Assembly (NCBI RefSeq): GCF_000685155.1
Contig: NZ_JMIY01000004.1
Location: 97,388 to 161,387 of the forward strand
Direction: 5' to 3'
Length of the DNA: 64,000 nt
Source: Candidatus Methanoperedens nitratireducens
Lineage (GTDB): Archaea; Halobacteriota; Methanosarcinia; Methanosarcinales; Methanoperedenaceae
Shown: positions 35,185-43,660 of the stretch, one piece after another
Position numbering within the stretch: the first letter of the stretch is position 1
How the letters are laid out: each line of letters opens with the position of its first letter
The notes under the pieces: generated by a model
The model's database searches: none
What the model was told of the DNA's origin: nothing
Seen by the model: only the letters and a program-made list of their open reading frames with translations
Position numbers and translations under genes: made by a program

Positions 35185-36145
35185 CTCCGGGGATTAGCCC
35201 GAGGTCCTGTATCATCCTGATATCATCACCGGGAAGCCTGCCCGCAGTGGTGAGGTAGTTCCCCAACAACAATCCATTGGCTCCGGCGAGCAGGGAGAGG
35301 CACTGCAGGTCCCTTAAGTTTACTTCCCGACCTCCTGCAACCCGTATATCTTTTCCGGGCAGGATAAGGCGGAAAACAGCTATTGTTTTGAGCACTTCCA
35401 TAGGGCTGATAGGCCTGATATCCATAAGGGGCGTACCTTTCACCGGGGTCAGTATATTGATGGGCACAGCATCCACATCCAGTTCCCCCAGAGTGAATGC
35501 AAGTTCAATGCGATCGCGCACAGATTCTCCCATCCCTATTATACCCCCGCAGCATACCTCAAGTCCTGCTGCTTTAGCGGTATGTATTGTGCTTATCTTA
35601 TCTGCGTATGAGTGTGTGGTGCATATATTCTTAAAGAAGCCCGAAGATGACTCCAGGTTATGGTGTATCCTTGTTACGCCTGCTTCTTTAAGCATTATGG
35701 CAGATTCTTCTGTGAGCATACCCAGAGAAGCGCAGACCGATAAAGAGGTCTCTTTTTTGACCCTCCGTATTGAACTTAGAACCCCATCCAGATCCCCGCC
35801 ATCGATCTTTTTTCCGCTGATAACGATGCAGAACCTTGCAGCGCCCTCATCCTGCATCATAAGGGCCATGTTCAGGATCTCATCCTCATCCAGTAAAGAA
35901 TGTGGGGTTATACTGGTATCATTGTGAACTGACTGGGCGCAGAACTTGCAGTCCTCAGGGCACATGCCGCATTTTGCATTGATGATCGAGCAGAGATCAA
36001 CCCTGTCACCGAGCATTGAGCGAACCCTGTTTGCCAGTGAAAAAAGCTCGATGCACTCATGTCCCTCAAGGCTCATGAGTTCAATTGCCTCCTGGAAATT
36101 AACAGGCTCACCACTTTCTATTCTATCCCTGATTATCTTGAACAT
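35171..36145 (-). CDS. bioB: Biotin synthase (radical SAM)
   Basis: Radical SAM enzyme inserting sulfur into dethiobiotin. The 324 residues carry the CxxxCxxC cluster motif in CGMCPEDCKFCAQS (about 60-72), VCCGGIIGMGES, and the conserved VAGGREVNLRDLQ arginine region for the auxiliary Fe-S cluster. First gene of the operon. A BirA-type operator lies only 6 bases upstream of the ATG, so the whole operon is probably biotin-repressed. It converges on nothing; the next gene upstream (36380) is divergent. Confidence 0.96.
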   Translation of the reverse strand: MFKIIRDRIESGEPVNFQEAIELMSLEGHECIELFSLANRVRSMLGDRVDLCSIINAKCGMCPEDCKFCAQSVHNDTSITPHSLLDEDEILNMALMMQDEGAARFCIVISGKKIDGGDLDGVLSSIRRVKKETSLSVCASLGMLTEESAIMLKEAGVTRIHHNLESSSGFFKNICTTHSYADKISTIHTAKAAGLEVCCGGIIGMGESVRDRIELAFTLGELDVDAVPINILTPVKGTPLMDIRPISPMEVLKTIAVFRLILPGKDIRVAGGREVNLRDLQCLSLLAGANGLLLGNYLTTAGRLPGDDIRMIQDLGLIPGGVHV

Positions 36146-36151
36146 AGTCTA

Positions 36152-36183
36152 TTGTAAACCTTATTATGCCCAATGGTTTACGA
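36152..36183. promoter_or_regulatory. BirA-type biotin operator with overlapping promoter
   Basis: TTGTAAACC (36152-36160), a 14-base spacer, then GGTTTACGA (36175-36183). This matches the known BirA consensus TTGTAAACC-N14-GGTTTACAA with one mismatch. A minus-strand TATA-like AAATTTAAATTAAT occupies about 36184-36197, placing the expected start of transcription inside the operator. Binding would therefore block bioB transcription directly. Confidence 0.85.
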
Positions 36184-36379
36184 TTAATTTAAATTTTTGG
36201 GTTATTACGAGGGTGGTTACCAACATGGACATATTTCTGATGCTACAAAGAGTTTATATACGAACAAGTTGCATTAATATTATATCAGTTGGCTTATTAG
36301 GTAAGTTATAGAGCGTGGGGTTATCCCCTCTGTTTTTGCTTTTTTAGGTGGATTGATTAAAATTAAACAGAGGTAAAAG

Positions 36380-36592
36380 ATGTTTACAGAACAAGATAGA
36401 AATTCTCCTGTCTTAGCAGGCGCTGTTCACGATGTCGCAATTGAGGGCATTGCCAGAGAGGGAGATGGTATAGCACGTATACAGGGCTTTGTGATTTTTG
36501 TGCCAGGCACGAAGGTCGGGGACCGTGTAACGATTAGGATTGAGCGGGTCATGCGAAGATTTGCGATTGCAGCCCTTGCTGAGAAGAACTAG
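36380..36592 (+). CDS. TRAM-domain RNA-binding protein
   Basis: A 70-residue single TRAM domain: VAIEGIAREGDGIARIQGFVIFVPGTKVGDRVTIRIERVMRRFAIAAL is the complete beta-barrel. Stand-alone TRAM proteins are an archaeal speciality, abundant in methanogens, and act as RNA chaperones or cold-response factors. AGAGGT precedes the ATG by about 7 bases. The next gene, a CxxC protein, follows after 14 bases and is probably co-transcribed. Confidence 0.92.
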   Translation: MFTEQDRNSPVLAGAVHDVAIEGIAREGDGIARIQGFVIFVPGTKVGDRVTIRIERVMRRFAIAALAEKN

Positions 36593-36606
36593 ATCAACGG
36601 AGATAC

Positions 36607-36810
36607 ATGAATTACGAAAATAAAGGCGGTTTCCGCAGTGATGGCTTCAGACCAAGTGGTCCGAGAAATATGCACATGGGTCGCAGAGAAATGCACAAAG
36701 CAACTTGTGCAAACTGTCATCAGGAGACTGAAGTACCATTCAAGCCATCCGGCGACAGACCGGTATACTGCAGAGAATGCTATCAGAACCATAAACCAAA
36801 GAGATACTAA
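36607..36810 (+). CDS. CxxC-x17-CxxC small zinc-binding protein
   Basis: A 67-residue basic protein with one zinc finger: CANC, 17 residues, then CREC, exactly the CxxC-x17-CxxC domain common in Methanosarcinales. The N-terminus is Gly/Arg/Met-rich (GGFRSDGFRPSGPRNMHMGRRE), as in nucleic-acid-binding tails. It follows the TRAM gene closely, so a shared RNA-related role is likely but unproven. Confidence 0.85.
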   Translation: MNYENKGGFRSDGFRPSGPRNMHMGRREMHKATCANCHQETEVPFKPSGDRPVYCRECYQNHKPKRY

Positions 36811-36845
36811 AGTTATATAATAAGACGGATTTTTTCTTGATAAAA

Positions 36846-36875
36846 CGGGCGCTGATATAACAATATCGCTGCCCG
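36846..36875 (+). terminator. Hairpin after the TRAM/CxxC gene pair
   Basis: CGGGC (36846-36850) pairs with GCCCG (36871-36875), and GATAT (36854-36858) with ATATC (36863-36867). It sits 35 bases after the CxxC gene. No T-run follows, so termination is a guess; a leader element for the gene at 36914 is the alternative. Confidence 0.35.
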
Positions 36876-36913
36876 CAAAAACGTCCTTTATTTAGGTGGA
36901 AAAAGGTAATAAA

Positions 36914-37090
36914 ATGATTTTAAAAGAAGATTGTAGCGATTTTGGATATTTAAAGAAGGATATTACTGAACTTGGAGCAGCGAAAAGAAGATTCATGAAT
37001 ATTCCCAGTTGTAGAATAAATAAAATGTCTCTATGCGGATGTTCTGAAACTTGCTCGCATTATGAAAAATGCATTCCATCTATCAAATAA
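36914..37090 (+). CDS. Small cysteine-rich protein
   Basis: A 58-residue protein beginning MILKEDCSDFGYLKKDI. Six cysteines are packed mostly in the C-terminal half (PSCRINKMSLCGCSETCSHYEKC), suggesting a metal or Fe-S site. The N-terminal part is helical. The ATG at 36914 with an AGGTAA-like site was preferred to a GTG 18 bases upstream. No family recognised. Confidence 0.5.
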   Translation: MILKEDCSDFGYLKKDITELGAAKRRFMNIPSCRINKMSLCGCSETCSHYEKCIPSIK

Positions 37091-37237
37091 TATTTTAGTC
37101 GTGTCCTAATGAAAAAAATAAAGCCTCTATTAAATTCGGTAAATCTTTGATCAAATAACAAAAATCGGTAGTGTTAATACTCCATAATGGCGAAGGTATT
37201 GATAGATACTAACCATCTATTGATCCGAGGAATAGAC

Positions 37238-37396
37238 ATGGGCAGAATTAATAATATCATCCAGAGGCACGTTGATGAACATATAGAGCAAAAGCTGGCT
37301 CTTTTAACAGAGCGAGTGGAAAAACTCGAAAAAACCGTCCTGGAACTGAAATCTGAGCTCTCGGAAATACTGAAAGAACCTCCAGAGAAGAACTAA
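37238..37396 (+). CDS. Small coiled-coil protein
   Basis: A 52-residue protein, MGRINNIIQRHVDEHIEQKL followed by heptad-like LLTERVEKLEKTVLELKSELSEIL, a clear coiled coil. GAGG lies 7 bases before this ATG; a longer frame from 37187 has no ribosome binding site. Probably an oligomerising accessory or an antitoxin-like peptide; no partner gene is next to it. Confidence 0.45.
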   Translation: MGRINNIIQRHVDEHIEQKLALLTERVEKLEKTVLELKSELSEILKEPPEKN

Positions 37397-37562
37397 AAAG
37401 GCAAAGCAGGATTGTTTTCAGATTAACTTCCCCTTATCCGATAACCAGAGGACTCTATTATAAACCCATTTCAGACTGTTTAAGTTCACTTCTCTTTTTC
37501 TCAAAAAGATCCAGTGTCTTGCCGCCACTGCCAATGATCCTTCCTCCTTCTTTCTCTTTATA

Positions 37563-37877
37563 TTAGATTTTTAAAAATCCCTTGCGCTCAAGCCAGTTAG
37601 CCTGAGGAGGGCTGTATTTCCAAATAATATCAGCTTTCTCATTCTGAAAAGACCATGGAACGATAATAATTACATCTCCCTCGCGTATCCATGTCCTTTT
37701 CTTGATCTTACCAGGAATGCGGGTGAGCCTTACCACGCCATCCATACACCTTACACGCAGTTTATTTGCCCCCAAAAGGCTTTCAACAGTACCCAGAATT
37801 TCGTTCGCGCTTTTTTGTGGAATGCGAACTCTGGTAAATTCTTCCGTTTGCTGATTACTGTTTATCTGTCTATTCAA
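37563..37877 (-). CDS. eif1A: Translation initiation factor aIF-1A
   Basis: A 104-residue archaeal initiation factor that binds the ribosomal A site. The OB-fold runs from about 22 to 90: [63 protein letters not shown]. The N-terminal tail is polar as expected. Core archaeal informational gene. Downstream (minus strand, 37458-37560) lies an open tail containing GGRIIGSGGKTLDLFEKKR, reminiscent of a KH-domain fragment. Confidence 0.95.
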   Translation of the reverse strand: MNRQINSNQQTEEFTRVRIPQKSANEILGTVESLLGANKLRVRCMDGVVRLTRIPGKIKKRTWIREGDVIIIVPWSFQNEKADIIWKYSPPQANWLERKGFLKI

Positions 37878-38241
37878 TTATATACCTCATGATTCTTTTC
37901 ATATAGGTTTCAACCATATGTAAAGGTTACTGATTGTTCGGCATTATGCTAAGAATCAATACTTTAATAGTTTGAGATTCTCAGATCGGGTAGTTACTTT
38001 AGCGATATCGATTTCAATTTTTTTCCAAGGATTGGTTTAACATGAACAGGTCAAAGATGCAGAGGAGGCGAAGGGAACGATATAATCTAATTCAAACCAT
38101 GATTAATATAGTTGAAAAATTATATATCAACGCGCAACTATATATATGAGAGTGACCATTAGTACAAAGCCAGATATGTTAAGGTTGTGGGGTTGTGATG
38201 AGAGCCCAGCAGCAATGGGACTACCGGGTTCAGGAATAAGA
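37878..38241. other. Long gap before the PHA operon with a 35-codon frame
   Basis: Contains an open frame 38042-38149 (+), MNRSKMQRRRRERYNLIQTM continuing INIVEKLYINAQLYI. The beginning resembles the first helix of archaeal winged-helix proteins and then stops, so a truncated regulator is possible. TATATATATGAG-type AT tracts at about 38125-38150 could be promoter elements for the PHA genes. No other gene seen. Confidence 0.3.
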
Positions 38242-38261
38242 CCCTTGAATTACTTCAGGGG
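38242..38261. promoter_or_regulatory. Palindrome upstream of PHA genes, copy 1
   Basis: CCCTTGAATTACTTCAGGGG, an 8-pair stem with one G-U wobble, 38 bases before the gene at 38299. Nearly identical to the perfect palindrome at 42424-42443 in the same operon. Candidate operator or RNA hairpin of the PHA locus. Confidence 0.55.
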
Positions 38262-38298
38262 ACTAATTAAAAGGTGAATTAAATAAAAGGTGGATTAA

Positions 38299-38619
38299 AT
38301 GGAATTTAAAGAAATAAATGTACCGGAGGGTATCGTCCAGCAAATTGATCATGAAGAGTCATTAGCTGACATCACATTTGATGTGGGAAATGGAGATAAT
38401 ATCTATTCCAATGCCAACCCTGATGTGTTATATGAAGATACGCTTGAAGATATAGAGAAGACATTGGGATCAGTTCCTGTTTTCATGAAATTTCTTCCCA
38501 AAAAAGTACTCATCCATAACTGGTCTTCATGGAAGAGGGTTGATGAAATAAACATGGAAAGAGTGAGATACCTGCTAAATACCGACGAAATATTAGAAGA
38601 AATGCTGAGCGGAACATAG
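38299..38619 (+). CDS. PHA-locus protein, partial similarity to AhpD-like family
   Basis: A 106-residue protein of unclear role. The segment LEDIEKTLGSVPVFMKFLPKKVLIHNWSSWKR resembles the N-terminal helices of archaeal carboxymuconolactone decarboxylase/AhpD-like proteins, but the CxxC active site of that family is missing. AAAGGTGG precedes the ATG. It is the first gene after the PHA-locus palindrome and lies on the same strand as the PhaE/PhaC genes. Possibly a truncated derivative or a granule-associated protein. Confidence 0.5.
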   Translation: MEFKEINVPEGIVQQIDHEESLADITFDVGNGDNIYSNANPDVLYEDTLEDIEKTLGSVPVFMKFLPKKVLIHNWSSWKRVDEINMERVRYLLNTDEILEEMLSGT

Positions 38620-38636
38620 GGGTAGGTTGGTGACAC

Positions 38637-38789
38637 ATGGATATATTTGATGTATTGACAACTATCTCAAAAAGAAAGATAGCATTCATGCACGCAGGTA
38701 CGAACGAAAATGAAGCCTTGATTAAGGCTGAATTTGAGGTATCTAAAGAATATCACATACCGTTGCTTGATATCAAAAAGTTGGTGTGA
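38637..38789 (+). CDS. Small PHA-locus protein, 50 residues
   Basis: MDIFDVLTTISKRKIAFMHA continues GTNENEALIKAEFEVSKEYHIPLLDIKKLV. It is compact and looks like a half-domain of alpha/beta type. It starts 18 bases after the preceding gene with a GGTAGG-like site and ends 60 bases before phaE. No family known to me. Continuous spacing suggests it is a real operon member. Confidence 0.45.
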   Translation: MDIFDVLTTISKRKIAFMHAGTNENEALIKAEFEVSKEYHIPLLDIKKLV

Positions 38790-38849
38790 GTAAGATTCAT
38801 TCTTACTGGACTGGTTGAGAATAAAATAAATTAGGAGAGATGAATAGAT

Positions 38850-39956
38850 ATGGTTAAAAAAATTGAAGAGAGAAAAGATGTAAACGAAGAAAAGAAGGAT
38901 ATTTCCAGGACATGGGCAGATGGCTACACAGCCGTTTCAAAAATGTGGGAGGATTCGTACTTAAAACTATACAAGCCCTGGTTCGAATCCACAGAAGCGC
39001 TGTTCGGGAAGGCGTTTGAACTCTCAAAGGATGCTACACCAGAAACATATAAGGAATTTTATGGTGAATGGATGAAAACGTCCCAGAACAGCTTCGGTAA
39101 ATTTTATCAAATCCCGACCCTCGAATCCAACAAGGAAACATTTGAGAAACTCCTGGTTAGTGCAGAGGAATCGAATAAAATCTACAGTTCATGGATTGCC
39201 GAATTAGAGGAGAATTCCAGGGCGACCCGCGAAGTACTCCAGGGCGAACCAGATCCTGTAAAATATAAAGAAGTCTATGATATGTGGATCAAGTCGTATG
39301 GAAAAATGCTTGACGAGCTTCTTACACTGCCATTCAGGCAAAATATGAAAGGAATCTTTGAGAACGTCACGGGTGTACCGGATTTCTATTCAGAGACATT
39401 TGAGCAGATATCAAAACTATGGAAAGATTCATACACGAAGCTATACGTGCCGTATATTGACTCTATGCTGAAGCTTTCTGCAAAATCAGCAGAGATTTCC
39501 CGGGGGAATGCGAGCCCTGAAGCCTATAAGGAATTCTATACCTTATGGCTGGATACATATCAGGAGACCCATGGCAGGCTGTTTGATGCCCAATCCTTGC
39601 GGCCTTCAAGGGAAGTATTAGAGTATTTCGTGCGGAGCGCAAACGTTAATCTGAATCTCTACAAGTCCTGGATAGCAACCCTTGAAAAAATGTCACAGAA
39701 AGTTAAGGAACGATCAGAACAGAGCGCAGATCTGGAGGCATATAAAGAATTTTATAATCTCTGGGCAAAAACGTATGAAAAGGCATTTGACAACTTCTTT
39801 GAGAACACACCCACAGTCAGCCCGTTTAAAGAGATTCTGGAGCCTGTAAAAAATGCAGCAAAGATATATGCGGACACATTTACCAGCATATCCAAGAATT
39901 GGGTAAAATCGGACTTTGGGTCAGCTCCGGCATATCCAGGAAAATATAGAACATGA
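38850..39956 (+). CDS. PhaE-like protein with internal repeats
   Basis: A 368-residue soluble helical protein. A unit of about 90 residues recurs around four times, each with a YKEFYxxWxKTYxxxF-type helix (EAYKEFYTLWLDTYQETHGRLF, EAYKEFYNLWAKTYEKAFDNFF) followed by an SWIAxLE helix. This is the PHA synthase class III subunit E pattern, expanded. It overlaps the next PhaE gene by 4 bases. Likely a granule-bound phasin or synthase-activating partner. GGAGAG precedes the ATG. Confidence 0.78.
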   Translation: MVKKIEERKDVNEEKKDISRTWADGYTAVSKMWEDSYLKLYKPWFESTEALFGKAFELSKDATPETYKEFYGEWMKTSQNSFGKFYQIPTLESNKETFEKLLVSAEESNKIYSSWIAELEENSRATREVLQGEPDPVKYKEVYDMWIKSYGKMLDELLTLPFRQNMKGIFENVTGVPDFYSETFEQISKLWKDSYTKLYVPYIDSMLKLSAKSAEISRGNASPEAYKEFYTLWLDTYQETHGRLFDAQSLRPSREVLEYFVRSANVNLNLYKSWIATLEKMSQKVKERSEQSADLEAYKEFYNLWAKTYEKAFDNFFENTPTVSPFKEILEPVKNAAKIYADTFTSISKNWVKSDFGSAPAYPGKYRT

Positions 39957-40507
39957 GTATGGAAAAATCCAGTTTTGAACCCACCCAGGAATTTTTTGAC
40001 CAGTGGCTAAAGACCTATGAGACTACCTGTGGCAGGCTGGTGGAAATGCCTGCCATAGGTCCATCGCGCGAGAAATCCGAAAAATTGATGAAGGGTTTCT
40101 CAAGCTTTGTTAATCTTTATGCTGCATGGATGGATTCCTCCATAAATTTACAGAATGTATTCATGGAAGCCATGCGCAGGATGCATGAAAAGACGGGAAG
40201 CGAGATGGAAGGAGAGATCAGTCCTGAAAAATATAAGGATTTTTACAAGGCATGGATTGAGACTTATAGCGAGACCTTCAAGGAATTCCTGAAATCAGAT
40301 CACTTTGCTTCTGATAACGGAAGATTCATATCATACTTCATGGAGTTCCAAAAACGTAATCGTGAAATGCTTGAAGAGAATTATCTGAAGCCGATGAATC
40401 TTCCTACAAAGGCAGAGCTCGACGACATATACAAAGAGTTGTATTCTCTTAAGAGAACAGTAAAGGAATTAACCAGTCAGGTCAAAGAGCTATCAGAGAA
40501 AAAGTAA
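39953..40507 (+). CDS. phaE: PHA synthase class III subunit PhaE
   Basis: A 184-residue helical protein with one PhaE unit (EKYKDFYKAWIETYSETFKEFL) and a C-terminal coiled coil (AELDDIYKELYSLKRTVKELTSQVKELSEKK), typical of PhaE. It activates PhaC in the two-subunit synthase. ATGA overlap with the upstream PhaE-like gene and a 27-base gap to phaC give tight coupling. The pair of E-type genes probably arose by duplication. Confidence 0.85.
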   Translation: MSMEKSSFEPTQEFFDQWLKTYETTCGRLVEMPAIGPSREKSEKLMKGFSSFVNLYAAWMDSSINLQNVFMEAMRRMHEKTGSEMEGEISPEKYKDFYKAWIETYSETFKEFLKSDHFASDNGRFISYFMEFQKRNREMLEENYLKPMNLPTKAELDDIYKELYSLKRTVKELTSQVKELSEKK

Positions 40508-40534
40508 TACTTTCTTTTTTGGGAAGGAGATACC

Positions 40535-41674
40535 ATGAACGATCTTATTTTAATAGAAGATTATAAGAAATTCAAACTGGGGATGGAACTTTTCTTGAAC
40601 CTTCCTGAATTTTCGGTTGGAACAACGCCTTCCGAGATCATCTATACCGAAGATAAGATGAAACTTCTCCATTATATCCCAACCGCGGAAAAACAACATC
40701 CAGTTCCAATACTCGTAGTATATGCGCTTGTGAACAGGTACTATATTCTGGACCTCCAGCCTGATAAAAGTGTGATAAGGAGGTTGCTGGATAAGGGGTT
40801 TGATATTTATATCATTGATTGGGGATATCCCTCGGGTGTAGATAGGTACCTCACGATCGATGATTACGTGAACGGTTATATAAATAATGCTGTGGATAAA
40901 ATCAGAGAGTTATCTGGACTGGATAAAATCAGCCTGCTCGGCGTATGCCAGGGAGGTACTCTTTCTGTGATGTACGCGGCACTGCATCCAGAAAAGGTGA
41001 AGAACCTGATTACCCTGGTGACTCCCGTGAACTTTGATACGGATAAAGGACTGCTTCACATCTGGGCAAAGAGCCTGGACGTAGATAGTATAGTGGATAA
41101 CTATGGAATAGTGCCGGGGAACTTATTGAATGCGGGATTCCTGCTCACGGACCTATTCAGGCTTATGATTGATAAGTATGTAGGTCTATTTGAGCGGATC
41201 GAATCCGGACCCGATGATGCGGTCTGCCAGCAGAGAAATGAAGAAACTTTCAAAAATTTCCTTCGTATGGAAAAATGGATATTCGACAGTCCTGACCAGG
41301 CAGGTGAAACCTTCAGGCAGTTCATGAAAGACTGCTACCAGAAGAACCTCCTTATCAAAAACAAGATGGAGCTTAATGGAAAGAGGATTAATCTGGAAAA
41401 AATCTCTATGCCGCTGCTTAATGTCATGGCAGAGTTTGATCATTTAGTTCCCAATGATGCAAGTATACCGCTGAATGATGCTGTATCAAGTTCGGATAAA
41501 GAGATGCTGGTTTTCCCGACAGGACATATAGGCATCTTTGTGGGCTCCAGATCCCAGAAAGAGGTCTGCCCCAGGATTGCCGAGTGGTTAAAGCCGAGGT
41601 CCCTTGATGGGAGCAGAGAAGAGAAGTTTAAACAAAAAAGGAAGAATCAAAGATCAAAGGTGAGGACAAAATGA
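40535..41674 (+). CDS. phaC: Poly(3-hydroxyalkanoate) synthase class III, PhaC
   Basis: Polymerises hydroxyacyl-CoA into polyester granules. The 379 residues form an alpha/beta hydrolase in which the lipase-box serine is replaced by Cys138 in GVCQGGT, the PhaC nucleophile. The acid is in AEFDHLVPNDAS and the histidine in FPTGHIGIFVGS. YIIDWGYPS is characteristic. The length fits class III, which needs the PhaE encoded just upstream. AAGGAGA precedes the ATG. Confidence 0.95.
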   Translation: MNDLILIEDYKKFKLGMELFLNLPEFSVGTTPSEIIYTEDKMKLLHYIPTAEKQHPVPILVVYALVNRYYILDLQPDKSVIRRLLDKGFDIYIIDWGYPSGVDRYLTIDDYVNGYINNAVDKIRELSGLDKISLLGVCQGGTLSVMYAALHPEKVKNLITLVTPVNFDTDKGLLHIWAKSLDVDSIVDNYGIVPGNLLNAGFLLTDLFRLMIDKYVGLFERIESGPDDAVCQQRNEETFKNFLRMEKWIFDSPDQAGETFRQFMKDCYQKNLLIKNKMELNGKRINLEKISMPLLNVMAEFDHLVPNDASIPLNDAVSSSDKEMLVFPTGHIGIFVGSRSQKEVCPRIAEWLKPRSLDGSREEKFKQKRKNQRSKVRTK

Positions 41675-42411
41675 GATTTGAAAATAAGGTTGCAATTATT
41701 ACAGGAGCAGGGAGCGGTATTGGTAGGGAGACTGCGCTCATGTTTGCAAAAGAGAGAGCTAAGGTTGTTGTCGCCGATATAAATGAAAAGAGCGGTAGGG
41801 AAACAGTAACAGAGATTAAGAAAGCAGGAGACGAAGGACTTTTTGTTAAAGTAGATATATCCAATAAGGAACAATCAAAACAGATGGTTATGGATACTCT
41901 GGGAAATTATGGTAGAATCGACGTGCTAATAAATAATGGAGGTATTATTCAGGATGCCTTCGTATCAAAAATGACAGAGGAGCAGTGGGATAGGGTTATT
42001 AACATCAATCTTAAAGGAGCCTTTAATTGCATTCAGGCAGTGGTTGATGTTATGGTTAATCAGGGAGGTGGTGTAATTATAAATACTTCTTCTATTGTAG
42101 GACTGTACGGCAATATTGGCCAGGTCAATTATGCTGCAGCCAAGGCTGGATTAATTGGCATGACTAAGACTCTGGCAAAGGAGCTTGGAAGAAAGGGGAT
42201 AAGGGTAAATGCAGTAGCGCCCGGATTTATAGTGACTCCGATGACCTCAAATGTGCCCGAAAAAATTCTTGAAGCGATGAAAGAAAAAACCCCACTGCGC
42301 AGGTTGGGTCAAACAAAGGATGTTGCATACGCATATTTATATCTTGCTTCAGATGAGGCAAACTTTGTTAATGGGGCGGTCCTTAGTGTGGATGGTGGAT
42401 TGGTGATATAA
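41671..42411 (+). CDS. phaB: SDR-family acetoacetyl-CoA/3-oxoacyl reductase
   Basis: A 246-residue short-chain reductase. Cofactor loop [10 protein letters not shown] (about 10-19), NNGG motif near 88 (usually NNAG), and the catalytic Ser-Tyr-Lys in [22 protein letters not shown]. In this operon it most likely reduces acetoacetyl-CoA to 3-hydroxybutyryl-CoA for PhaC. It overlaps phaC by 4 bases. A FabG-type role is the alternative. Confidence 0.85.
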   Translation: MRFENKVAIITGAGSGIGRETALMFAKERAKVVVADINEKSGRETVTEIKKAGDEGLFVKVDISNKEQSKQMVMDTLGNYGRIDVLINNGGIIQDAFVSKMTEEQWDRVININLKGAFNCIQAVVDVMVNQGGGVIINTSSIVGLYGNIGQVNYAAAKAGLIGMTKTLAKELGRKGIRVNAVAPGFIVTPMTSNVPEKILEAMKEKTPLRRLGQTKDVAYAYLYLASDEANFVNGAVLSVDGGLVI

Positions 42412-42423
42412 AGACCCCTGAGA

Positions 42424-42443
42424 CCCCTGAATTAATTCAGGGG
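42424..42443. promoter_or_regulatory. Palindrome within PHA operon, copy 2
   Basis: CCCCTGAATTAATTCAGGGG is a perfect 20-base palindrome between phaB and phaA, flanked by further GACCCCTGA / CAGGGGACT half-copies. It is near identical to 38242-38261. Both are followed by a similar AAAAGGTGAA ribosome-binding stretch, so an RNA hairpin affecting translation is as likely as an operator. Confidence 0.6.
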
Positions 42444-42476
42444 ACTATCAGGGGACTGGTTAAAAAGGTGAAACGA

Positions 42477-43655
42477 ATGAATAATGTAGTTATAGTATCA
42501 GCAACAAGAACTGCAGTTGGGAAATTCGGGGGAAGTCTAAAGGATTTTAGCCCTGGACAACTTGGTTCTGTGGTATTGAAAGATGCTTTGAAAAAGGTGG
42601 ATGTTGAACAAAGAGAAGTTGAAGAAGTCGTCATGGGAAATGTCCTTTGCGCAGGCCATGGCCAGAATGTAGCTAGACAGGCTGCAATTTGGGCGGGAAT
42701 TCCAAAAGAGGTACCCTCCTATTGCGTGAACAAAGTTTGCGGCTCGGGCTTAAAATCGGTTGTTCTGGGAGCACAATCCATCATGCTGGGTGATGCTGAT
42801 GTTGTCCTTGCAGGCGGCATGGAGTCCATGTCAACCGTCCCGTACGCGTTGAAAAAAAACCGGTGGGGAGCAAAGATGGGCAACGATGAAGTTGTGGATT
42901 TGATGATACATGATGGATTATGGGATATTTTCAACAATTACCATATGGGGGTAACAGCGGAGAACGTAGCAGAAAAATATAGCATCACACGGGAAGAACA
43001 GGATGAATTCTCAGCAATTAGCCAAAATAAGGCAGAAGCTGCAATCAAGGGGGGGAAGTTCACGGATGAAATAGTTCCAGTGGGGATTCCCCAACCAAAA
43101 GGCGAGCCTGTTCTCTTTGATACAGATGAGTTTCCAAGGTCTGGCACAACAAAAGAGATACTTGCAAAACTAAAACCTGCATTTAAAAAAGAAGGGACAG
43201 TAACTGCGGGCAATGCTTCAGGAATTAACGATGGAGCAGCTTGTGTTCTTCTTATGTCTGAAGAAAAGGCAAAAGACCGAGGACTTAAACCCCTGGCAAC
43301 CATCCAGAGTTATGGGTTATGTGGAGTTCCTCCGGAACTGATGGGTCTTGGTCCAATTTGTGCGACCAAAAAAGCCATAGGAAACGCCGGCATAACTTCT
43401 GATAAACTCGACCTTATAGAACTCAATGAAGCCTTTGCATCTCAGAGTATCGCTGTTAGAAGGGAACTGGGCTTGAACCCTGACAGAGTTAATGTTAATG
43501 GCGGTGCTATAGCCATCGGGCATCCTATAGGAGCCAGCGGCACAAGGATACTGGTTACACTTCTGCATGAATTAAGAAGAAGAAAAGGCACATACGGCCT
43601 TGCAACCCTCTGTATTGGAGGAGGCCAGGGTATCGCCATGGTGGTAAAGAGATAG
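42477..43655 (+). CDS. phaA: Acetyl-CoA acetyltransferase (thiolase)
   Basis: A 392-residue degradative/biosynthetic-type thiolase condensing two acetyl-CoA to acetoacetyl-CoA, the first step to [20 protein letters not shown] opens the protein. The first catalytic cysteine is in [12 protein letters not shown], the His in [14 protein letters not shown] and the second Cys in LCIGGGQG. The ATG at 42477 with AGGTGA 6 bases upstream was chosen over a GTG at 42468. Followed by the second SDR after 5 bases. Confidence 0.95.
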   Translation: MNNVVIVSATRTAVGKFGGSLKDFSPGQLGSVVLKDALKKVDVEQREVEEVVMGNVLCAGHGQNVARQAAIWAGIPKEVPSYCVNKVCGSGLKSVVLGAQSIMLGDADVVLAGGMESMSTVPYALKKNRWGAKMGNDEVVDLMIHDGLWDIFNNYHMGVTAENVAEKYSITREEQDEFSAISQNKAEAAIKGGKFTDEIVPVGIPQPKGEPVLFDTDEFPRSGTTKEILAKLKPAFKKEGTVTAGNASGINDGAACVLLMSEEKAKDRGLKPLATIQSYGLCGVPPELMGLGPICATKKAIGNAGITSDKLDLIELNEAFASQSIAVRRELGLNPDRVNVNGGAIAIGHPIGASGTRILVTLLHELRRRKGTYGLATLCIGGGQGIAMVVKR

Positions 43656-43660
43656 ATACT

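Noticed and set aside
37458..37560. Minus-strand tail reading GGRIIGSGGKTLDLFEKKR
   Set aside because: Looks like a KH-domain scrap after eif1A but is about 30 codons without a standard start; too short to call.
38180..38230. C/D-box sRNA (GTGATGA C-box-like word)
   Set aside because: No convincing D box or C'/D' pair at the right spacing.
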